64,000 bases of DNA, taken from Bacillus ndiopicus. GTDB taxonomy: Bacteria > Bacillota > Bacilli > Bacillales_A > Planococcaceae. The stretch is from assembly GCF_000612805.1 (NCBI RefSeq), contig NZ_HG964410.1:1-64000 (forward strand), given 5' to 3'. Of the stretch, positions 58,240 to 64,000 are shown one piece after another. Within the stretch, counting starts at the first letter, position 1, and the number at the start of each line of letters is the position of its first letter. The translations under genes were made by a program, and so were the position numbers. The notes beneath the pieces were generated by a model that made no database searches, was not told the origin of the DNA, and saw only the letters and a program-made list of their open reading frames with translations.

Positions 58240-59259
58240 ATGTTAAACAATGTAGAACAGCTAGAGCAGTATATGGCAAGACCATCGACTGCATTAATAG
58301 AGGATGTAAAGAAAATCAAAGGGGATATTACAATCCTAGGTATTGGCGGGAAAATGGGACCGACATTAGCGTATTTATTAAAAAATGCGATTGATGCTGC
58401 AGGAACAAACCAGCAAGTGATAGGGGTTTCGCGATTTTCGCAAGGGACACTTCAAGAGGAATTAAACGATAAAGGAATTGCTACAATCGCATGTGATTTA
58501 TTAAGTGATGAGGAATTAAAAAAATTACCAAAAACAGAGAATGTTATATATATGGCAGGTAATAAGTTTGGCACACAAGGAAATGAGCATTTTACTTGGG
58601 CAATGAATAGCTATTTACCAGGGCGTGTCGCTGAGCACTATAAAGGCTCTAAAATTGTTGTATTTTCAACAGGAAATGTCTATCCGTTATCTGCTGTAAA
58701 AAATGGTGGATGTGATGAATCGCAAGCACCTAATCCAGTTGGAGAATATGGGCAATCCTCATTAGGACGTGAGCGTGTATTCACATATTTTTCGCATCGA
58801 GATCAAACACCTATGTCAATTTTTAGGCTGAATTACGCAATAGATTTAAGATATGGTGTGTTAGTTGAAATTGCTCGCTCTGTATATAGTGAGCAACCAA
58901 TTGATGTAACGATGGGGCATGTGAATGTAATTTGGCAAGGAAGTGCAAATGAATATGCAATTCGCTCATTATTACATGCCACGACCCCGCCAAATATTTT
59001 TAATGCGACGGGGCCAGAAACATTATCTGTTCGTTGGCTAGCAGAGCAATTTGGCAAACGCTTTAATAAAAATCCGCAAATTATAGGTCAAGAAAGTGAT
59101 ACAGCATTGCTAAGTAACTCTTCAAAAGCTCATAGAGCATTTGGCTACCCTTCCGTTTCAATTGAAGAGCTACTAGATTTAATTGCATATTGGATTGATA
59201 ACGATGGTGAATATATAAATAAACCGACACATTTCCAAGAAAGAAAGGGGCGCTACTAA
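58240..59259 (+). CDS. NAD(P)-dependent epimerase/dehydratase-type SDR with altered active site
   Basis: A 339-aa extended short-chain dehydrogenase. ITILGIGGKMGPTLAYLL is the nucleotide-binding GxGGxxG, VIYMAGNKFG the NxAG-type strand, and VVFSTGNVYP holds the catalytic serine/threonine. The YxxxK motif reads EYGQSSLGRERV: the tyrosine is present but the lysine is replaced by serine. Activity may therefore be altered or rely on another residue. The next gene starts directly at its stop (TAAGTG). Confidence 0.85.
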   Translation: MLNNVEQLEQYMARPSTALIEDVKKIKGDITILGIGGKMGPTLAYLLKNAIDAAGTNQQVIGVSRFSQGTLQEELNDKGIATIACDLLSDEELKKLPKTENVIYMAGNKFGTQGNEHFTWAMNSYLPGRVAEHYKGSKIVVFSTGNVYPLSAVKNGGCDESQAPNPVGEYGQSSLGRERVFTYFSHRDQTPMSIFRLNYAIDLRYGVLVEIARSVYSEQPIDVTMGHVNVIWQGSANEYAIRSLLHATTPPNIFNATGPETLSVRWLAEQFGKRFNKNPQIIGQESDTALLSNSSKAHRAFGYPSVSIEELLDLIAYWIDNDGEYINKPTHFQERKGRY

Positions 59260-60315
59260 GTGATAAATGAGCAAATTAAAAAGAAAATTATAGAAGGCTC
59301 CTTTCTTCCAGCGCACCCATTAGCGTTAAACGAAGATAAAACGCTAGATGAGGTTTCTCAAAGACGTTTAACAAGATATTATATTGCTGCTGGTGTAGAT
59401 GGGATAGCTGTAGGAGTGCATACAACACAATTTGAAATTCATGATGACTTTGAATTGTACAAAAAAGTACTTGCGCTTGCTAATGAGGAAATTAATAACC
59501 ATGCCCAACCGGATTTTATTAAAATAGCAGGTGTTAGTGGTGAAATAGAGCAAGCTAAAAAAGAGGCACAGTATGCTAAAGAGATAGGTTACCATCTTGT
59601 ACTATTAAGCAATAATGGCTTAGCGCATCTTTCAGAGGAGCAACTGTTAGAAAGGGCAAAAGCTGTCGCTAGCATTATCCCTATTATTGGATTTTATTTG
59701 CAACCAGCAGTAGGAGGAAGAATTTTCAGTGAGGGCTATTGGCGAGAGTTTTGTGAAATACCAACAGTATATGCAATTAAAATAGCACCATTTAATCGCT
59801 ATTTAACGATTGATGTTGCAAGGGCTGTAATGCATTCTTCGCGCGAACAGGAAATCGCGTTATATACAGGAAACGATGACACAATTGTGCATGATTTATT
59901 TACAGTTTTTGAAGAGGAAATAAATAATAAGCGAGTACAAAAACGCATTGTAGGCGGTTTATTAGGGCATTGGGCTGTATGGACTTCGACAGCAGTAAAA
60001 TTATTTAAAGAAATTAAGGTCGAGCGAGAACAAGAGCAGCTACCATTAAAGTGGATGACAACTGCCCAACAAATCACACATGCTAATGCCGCTTTCTTTG
60101 ATTCGAAAAATCAGTTTAAAGGTAGCATTGCTGGCATAAATGAAGTGCTAACACGACAAGGGCTAATGATGCAAAATATTTGTATTAGTGAGCGTGAAGT
60201 ACTGAGTGAAGGGCAAGCGCAATTAATTGAGCAAGTATATGAACTGTATCCTCATTTACATGATGATGATTTTGTAGCGGATTTTTTACAAAAGGACAAT
60301 GAAAATCTATTTTAA
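59260..60315 (+). CDS. Dihydrodipicolinate synthase-family aldolase/lyase
   Basis: A 351-aa TIM-barrel protein of the DapA/NanA family, longer than DapA (about 290). AGVDGIAVGVHTTQ is the phosphate/carboxylate loop region, GFYLQPAVGGR has the conserved tyrosine, and VYAIKIAPFNRY the Schiff-base lysine. In this setting it is more likely a 2-keto-3-deoxy-acid aldolase or dehydratase of a sugar or hydroxy-acid pathway than a lysine enzyme. The start is GTG immediately behind the SDR stop. Confidence 0.87.
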   Translation: MINEQIKKKIIEGSFLPAHPLALNEDKTLDEVSQRRLTRYYIAAGVDGIAVGVHTTQFEIHDDFELYKKVLALANEEINNHAQPDFIKIAGVSGEIEQAKKEAQYAKEIGYHLVLLSNNGLAHLSEEQLLERAKAVASIIPIIGFYLQPAVGGRIFSEGYWREFCEIPTVYAIKIAPFNRYLTIDVARAVMHSSREQEIALYTGNDDTIVHDLFTVFEEEINNKRVQKRIVGGLLGHWAVWTSTAVKLFKEIKVEREQEQLPLKWMTTAQQITHANAAFFDSKNQFKGSIAGINEVLTRQGLMMQNICISEREVLSEGQAQLIEQVYELYPHLHDDDFVADFLQKDNENLF

Positions 60316-60432
60316 TTCTAATGGAAAAAAATACAATTATTAAAAATCGTTAATATAAGAATTTTGCTAATTATTAGTTTATAATAGACGGCAACAGGTA
60401 TCTGCTTCTTTGTTGCAATTGTGAATATTTCT

Positions 60433-60467
60433 AAGGGGCTTGTCTGGACTAATCCAGCAGCCCCTTG
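60433..60467 (+). promoter_or_regulatory. GC-rich hairpin in front of the regulator gene
   Basis: GGGGCT...CTGG pairs with CCAG...AGCCCC around ACTAAT, ending 3 bases before the GGGGGA ribosome site. Without a clear T-run it may be a leaky terminator after the aldolase gene or a translational control element of the regulator. Confidence 0.55.
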
Positions 60468-60482
60468 TTTGGGGGAATGGCT

Positions 60483-61748
60483 TTGTTGAAAGTAGCCTTT
60501 ATAGGACCGTTTTGGATTAAGGATATGATAAAGGAATGCTTTTCTATGTTTCCGTCACTCACTGTGGAATATCGATTTTCAGATAATATTTTTGATGCGA
60601 TTACGTTTACTGAGGAATTAGAAGGTAGCGTTGATTGTATTTTATTTTCAAGCAGAGCGACATATTTATTAGTAAAAGATTGCCTCTCACTTACGGTCGA
60701 TTGTTATTTCATCCCATTAAAAGGAAATGGCTTATATAAAGCCCTTTTTGAGCTAACGACGAAAGCTTCGATTCAGCATATAAGTATTGATGGAGTAGCG
60801 GAAGAATATATCAATCCTATTGTTGAAAATATTGAGGATTTGAGCATTATATACGTAAATATATCAAGCCATGTTCAACAGGTGGAAGAGCTATGTCAAG
60901 AGCATGAAAAAAATTATCAAGCATATAAAAAGTTAGGTGTTATTACCTCATTAAAGCTAATTGCTGACAATTTGTTGATGGCAGGTGTTCCGGTAGTTTG
61001 GCTGCAACCGACAAAGGAAGATGTGATAGTATGTCTTGAAAGAATGCTCCTGTCCATGACAAAAAGAAGAGAGAAAGATCATCAAATTGTGTTTGGGAAA
61101 ATTGCTCTACAAAGCTTTTCGGATAACCCACCGACGAATCAAGAAAATCTTCTGCAAAAATATAAAATTGAAAAATTAATTTCAAGATTTGTTGATGAAA
61201 TGAATGGTCTTCTATTACCTAATAATGGTGATGAATACTTGTTTATAACACATAGAGGTGAATTCGAAAGGGCTACTGAAGGCTATAAAAATATTACATT
61301 ATACAGTGATATGAAAAATTTGCAAAATTTCACGCTACAAATAGGTATTGGATTTGGTTGGACAACTTTTTTAGCATACTATCATGCAGAATTGGCTTTA
61401 GCTCAAGCTAAGCAAAGAAAGGGCAATCATTCCTTTATTGTGAATGAAGAGCGCGCTGTGATTGGCCCTGTTGAAATCGCCACACCGTTAATTTATAAAT
61501 TAGAAGGCGAACCTCACTTAGCAGGTGTAAGAAAGAATGAAGTGATGAAGGCGTATCTTAAAAAGAATCGTTTAACACATTTTACAGCACAGGAAGTAGC
61601 AGCTACTTTTAATGTAACGAATCGAACGGCTAATCGGCTAATTGCTAGCTGGTTAGATACAGGCTTGATTGAAGTAAAAGGAACAGAAAAAGTGGAAAAG
61701 CGCGGTAGACCGAGACAACGATATGTTTTTAAGGAGGTAGCTGAATGA
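60483..61748 (+). CDS. Large transcriptional regulator with degenerate GGDEF-like domain and HTH
   Basis: A 421-aa cytoplasmic protein. The N-terminal alpha/beta part (about 1-190, VAFIGPFWIKDMIKECF) looks like a ligand- or receiver-like domain. The middle, GFGWTTFLAYYHAELALAQA, resembles a GGDEF-type fold without the GGDEF motif. The C-terminus is a winged helix-turn-helix (AQEVAATFNVTNRTANRLIA, LDTGLIEVKG). I start at TTG 60483, 6 bp behind GGGGGA; the ATG at 60477 is too close to that site. It overlaps the oxidoreductase gene by four bases and probably controls the cluster. Confidence 0.75.
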   Translation: MLKVAFIGPFWIKDMIKECFSMFPSLTVEYRFSDNIFDAITFTEELEGSVDCILFSSRATYLLVKDCLSLTVDCYFIPLKGNGLYKALFELTTKASIQHISIDGVAEEYINPIVENIEDLSIIYVNISSHVQQVEELCQEHEKNYQAYKKLGVITSLKLIADNLLMAGVPVVWLQPTKEDVIVCLERMLLSMTKRREKDHQIVFGKIALQSFSDNPPTNQENLLQKYKIEKLISRFVDEMNGLLLPNNGDEYLFITHRGEFERATEGYKNITLYSDMKNLQNFTLQIGIGFGWTTFLAYYHAELALAQAKQRKGNHSFIVNEERAVIGPVEIATPLIYKLEGEPHLAGVRKNEVMKAYLKKNRLTHFTAQEVAATFNVTNRTANRLIASWLDTGLIEVKGTEKVEKRGRPRQRYVFKEVAE

Positions 61749-62596
61749 GAATAGGCTTAATTGGTAATGATACGTCGCATGTAGAAATATTTACGAGAAT
61801 TTTGCAGGATGAATCACACCCATTCTACCTAGAGCATGGAACGATTTCCGGTTATATAGAAGCGAGCTCCTTTGATTTAGAAATTAGCGCTAATCGAGCT
61901 GCTAAGTATAAGGAAATATTAAAACAGTGGCAAGTGAAAAAATATGAAACAGTTGAAGAACTTGCGCCCCATATTGATGGCTGGATAATTGTAACAGTTG
62001 ATGGAAGAAACCATGCAGCATGGTTTGAAAAGCTTGCACCATATGGAAAGCCTGTCTTTATCGATAAGCCAATTACCATTGGAATAGAATCCTTTAGCAA
62101 AATTGAGCAACTGGCTTTAAATTATGGGACACCAGTGTTCACTGCATCTAGCTTACGATTTAGTGAAGTGTTAAATGATTTTATTGATAAGCCAGTTGAT
62201 TTTTTATATGCTTACGGACCATTGCCTAGCCAACCTGCGATGCCTGGCTATTATTGGTACGGAATCCACTCACTCGAATGGATTGATCAATTATTTAATT
62301 GTGATGTTGAGAAATTCGACAAGCTGCTTCTAGATAATGCGGAGCTTGTAACCTTGCATTTCCAAAATGGAAGAAAAGCAATATTTCGAGGGGAATATGA
62401 GTGGCATGATAAATTTGGGGGCGTAGTTCATTATGGCAATATTCCACATAGCCTAGAATTTTGGAAGATGAAAAAACCATATTATGTTTCCTTATTAGAG
62501 CAGATAATAAGCTTCTTTCAAACAGGCAAGCCACCAATTACATTAGATCAATCAAAACGAGTTATACAATGGATTGAAGAAATTAACCAATTGTAA
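61745..62596 (+). CDS. Gfo/Idh/MocA-type oxidoreductase
   Basis: A 283-aa protein, short for the family (usually about 330-380). MRIGLIGNDTSHVEIFTRIL is the Rossmann start, GWIIVTVDGRNHAAW the next strand, and PVFIDKPITIG the EKP-type motif with the catalytic lysine. The C-terminal alpha/beta domain is reduced. Members oxidise sugar or inositol hydroxyls with NAD(P). It overlaps the regulator (ATGA) and is the last gene of the cluster, before the right direct repeat. Confidence 0.85.
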   Translation: MRIGLIGNDTSHVEIFTRILQDESHPFYLEHGTISGYIEASSFDLEISANRAAKYKEILKQWQVKKYETVEELAPHIDGWIIVTVDGRNHAAWFEKLAPYGKPVFIDKPITIGIESFSKIEQLALNYGTPVFTASSLRFSEVLNDFIDKPVDFLYAYGPLPSQPAMPGYYWYGIHSLEWIDQLFNCDVEKFDKLLLDNAELVTLHFQNGRKAIFRGEYEWHDKFGGVVHYGNIPHSLEFWKMKKPYYVSLLEQIISFFQTGKPPITLDQSKRVIQWIEEINQL

Positions 62597-62617
62597 TCTT
62601 TCAAGGTTGAAGAAATA

Positions 62618-62666
62618 AGCTGTTAGAGAAATAGGCGAATGCGCATAGTTCCTAACGGCTTTTTGC
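62618..62666 (+). terminator. Terminator of the catabolic cluster
   Basis: AGCTGTTAG pairs with CTAACGGCT around a 25-base loop that has a small inner stem (GCGAATGCGC), followed by TTTTTG. Confidence 0.72.
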
Positions 62667-62677
62667 ACTTCAATAGA

Positions 62678-62829
62678 AAATTGAAGAAGAGTTGGAATGT
62701 ATAGCTTTGGATTAGGCCTAAAGTAACGATTCGCCCGATTGGCTGGTGAATTCGCCCGTTAAACGGATATATTCGCCCGATTCCAAGCGAATTTCGCCCG
62801 TAAACTTAATGATTTGTAAAATAAAAATC
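62678..62829. repeat. Right direct repeat flanking the catabolic cluster
   Basis: It repeats 56638-56802: the tail of the VTT gene (AAATTGAAGAAGAGTTGG, readable as KLKKSWNV and stop), then ATGTATAGCTTTGG, TAGGCCTAAAGTAACGATTC, four 21-bp units and TGTAAAATAAAAA. The gene tail without a gene shows that this copy derives from the left site. Confidence 0.85.
62725..62805. repeat. 21-bp array, type 3 (ATTCGCCCG core), right copy
   Basis: Units start at 62725, 62746, 62767 and 62788. Units 1 and 3 share CGCCCGATT, and units 2 and 4 share CGCCCGTTAAAC or CGCCCGTAAAC, again a 42-bp dimer. There is one unit more than in the left copy. Confidence 0.82.
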
Positions 62830-63002
62830 AATTACGCCGAGATGGAATTGATTAAGCCACTTTGTAATATTGTGCGTAGCAGTGGTTATATGGAGCAATA
62901 AGCTGAGGCATTAATTTATACTCCAATTTTGCTTAAAACTAACAGGCAAGAGCGTTATTTGGTACAATAACAAGCAGTGGATAAAAGTAAAGGAGATATG
63001 TA

Positions 63003-63500
63003 ATGACAAATAATGATATTTTAATTCGCTTGCGCTACGCATTCGATATTAAAAACATAGATATGATGGAGATTTTTAAGCTTGGTGGTATTGAAGTGAC
63101 AAAAGAAGATGTGATGGATATGCTGATCAAGGTGAAGGAAGATGAGGAGGCACCTGAAAACTTTAAAAAATGTAATAATAAAATGCTTGAGGCATTTCTC
63201 AATGGCTTTATTACATTTAAGCGTGGTCCACAGCTATCTGACACTGGAGAGCCAGTTGCGCCACCAAAGGCTACAGGTCAGGAAAGCCCAAATAATATGC
63301 TACTAAAAAAAGTAAAAATCGCCTTAGCTTTAACGAGTGAGGATGTTATTGATTTAATAGATGAGGGCGGCGGTATTAAAGTATCGAAAGGTGAGCTTGG
63401 TGCGATTTTACGCAATCCGAGCCATAAAAACTATAAAGAATGCGGCGATAGCTTTGCTCGCTATTTTTTGAGAGGACTTACAAATAAATATCGTGCATAA
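63003..63500 (+). CDS. DUF1456 family protein (YehS-like)
   Basis: A 165-aa protein made of two similar DUF1456 domains: NNDILIRLRYAFDIKNIDMM with EIFKLGGIEVTKEDV (about 3-40), and NNMLLKKVKIALALTSEDVI with DLIDEGGGIKVSKGEL (about 97-133), joined by a proline-rich linker (GEPVAPPKATGQE). The family (E. coli YehS) has no proven function; the helical repeats suggest protein or nucleic-acid binding. AAAGGAG precedes ATG. It is convergent with the XRE gene. Confidence 0.9.
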   Translation: MTNNDILIRLRYAFDIKNIDMMEIFKLGGIEVTKEDVMDMLIKVKEDEEAPENFKKCNNKMLEAFLNGFITFKRGPQLSDTGEPVAPPKATGQESPNNMLLKKVKIALALTSEDVIDLIDEGGGIKVSKGELGAILRNPSHKNYKECGDSFARYFLRGLTNKYRA

Positions 63501-63507
63501 TTCTGCA

Positions 63508-63556
63508 CAAAAAAGGACAGCTCTTAACGATTACTTAGAGCTGTTCTTTTTTATTT
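63508..63556. terminator. Bidirectional terminator between DUF1456 and XRE genes
   Basis: AAAAAAGGACAGCTCT pairs with AGAGCTGTTCTTTTTT with one mismatch around TAACGATTACTT. Confidence 0.9.
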
Positions 63557-63914
63557 GGGCGTCCATTGTATTTAAAAAATCTTTCGTGATACGAACGACA
63601 TATTTCACCTCGTCTAAATCACGCTCTCTTAATAGAGAATGATGGATGCTCAACATTAAATTTTTCTCTTCGATATCTGCAACATTCGTTAAGGTTTGAA
63701 AATTAAAAAGCTCATCTGGTGCAATATCTAATGCGTGCATTAAACATTCTAACGTGCTTAATGTAATATTTGATTGCCCGTTTTCTATATTAGAAATACG
63801 CCCTTTACTAAAGCTAATTTTTCCTGTTCTCTCTGCTAATTCATCTTGGCTTAAACCTTTTGCAATGCGAATTGCACGGAGTTGTTCCCCTACCAGCTTT
63901 AAAAAATCCGACAT
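63531..63914 (-). CDS. XRE-family transcriptional regulator
   Basis: A 127-aa protein with an N-terminal Cro/CI helix-turn-helix (about 8-70): LRAIRIAKGLSQDELAERTG, then SFSKGRISNIENGQSNITLS and ECLMHALDIAPDELF. The C-terminal 55 residues are helical and polar (LLRERDLDEVKYVVRITKDF) and may dimerise or bind a partner. The start is ATG behind GAGGTGA. No toxin or prophage gene is visible beside it within the window. Confidence 0.88.
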   Translation of the reverse strand: MSDFLKLVGEQLRAIRIAKGLSQDELAERTGKISFSKGRISNIENGQSNITLSTLECLMHALDIAPDELFNFQTLTNVADIEEKNLMLSIHHSLLRERDLDEVKYVVRITKDFLNTMDAQIKKNSSK

Positions 63915-64000
63915 GTCATTTCACCTCTATGTTAAAAGCTAGTGAAAAACATTTTAAATGAAGATACCTTTAAAATAGTACATTTAATAAAAGTTGTATT

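Larger units (their letters stand above)
62597..63002. other. Intergenic region behind the catabolic cluster
   Basis: It holds a terminator (62618-62666) and the right direct repeat with its 21-bp array (62678-62829). After that, an AT-rich stretch leads to the DUF1456 gene, in which I see only an AAAGGAG site. Confidence 0.7.

Overview
The window is a chromosomal segment of a low-GC Gram-positive bacterium of the Bacillaceae/Planococcaceae type; Lysinibacillus or a close relative is my best guess. Evidence: AT-rich codon use, strong AGGAGG ribosome binding sites, the Bacillus-type order purE-K-B-C-S-Q-L-F-M-N-H-D, then yerA-yerB-yerC, pcrB-pcrA-ligA-camS, gatCAB, dagK and rlmCD. This is the backbone known from Bacillus subtilis, here interrupted by accessory insertions. 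I see no rRNA, tRNA, CRISPR array, intact IS or prophage.

Layout. 1-3.2 kb: a 21-bp repeat array, a VOC protein, a frameshifted GrpB gene, an LCP cell-wall ligase and a NETI protein. 3.2-17.0 kb: the purine operon, preceded by two PurBox-like sites, a promoter and a guanine-type riboswitch with terminator. Two gaps break it: purF-purM (240 bp) and purH-purD (560 bp). The second holds four hairpins that each show the same TTTGGYCGG loop, a terminator and a second 21-bp array. 17-30 kb: a DUF2892 protein, yerABC, an inserted envelope operon (deacetylase, DedA, glycolipid glycosyltransferase), then pcrB-pcrA-ligA-camS. 30-37 kb: gatCAB, a thioredoxin-fold protein, dagK, a zinc-ribbon protein and a TPM protein. 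37-41 kb: a minus-strand partner-switching module (receiver-PP2C phosphatase, RsbW-like kinase, chemoreceptor, STAS protein).

42.5-50.4 kb, after rlmCD, is a mosaic. Decayed copies of an rlmCD-type 3' end with terminator recur at 44.47 and 47.9 kb, and a small membrane-protein gene occurs once intact and once truncated. Between them lie DUF6508, a gene without a normal start codon, a PD-(D/E)XK nuclease, a beta-lactamase-fold hydrolase with MarR regulator, a MazG-like protein and an amidohydrolase. A sensor-kinase remnant follows. This looks like an insertion hot spot at the rlmCD 3' end.

50.5-56.7 kb carries accessory enzymes, a LysR regulator, an MFS efflux pump behind a structured leader, a class A beta-lactamase-like protein and a VTT membrane protein. 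56.6-62.8 kb is a five-gene catabolic cluster: an Nramp homologue without metal ligands, an SDR lacking its catalytic lysine, a DHDPS-family aldolase, a regulator and a Gfo/Idh/MocA oxidoreductase. It is bracketed by about 160-bp direct repeats, each carrying the tail of the VTT gene and a third type of 21-bp array. The window ends with a DUF1456 protein and an XRE regulator.

The strongest candidates for undescribed biology are the three 21-bp (42-bp dimeric) intergenic array families, the four-hairpin RNA behind purH, the metal-site-less Nramp cluster between direct repeats, and the nuclease operon in the rlmCD hot spot.
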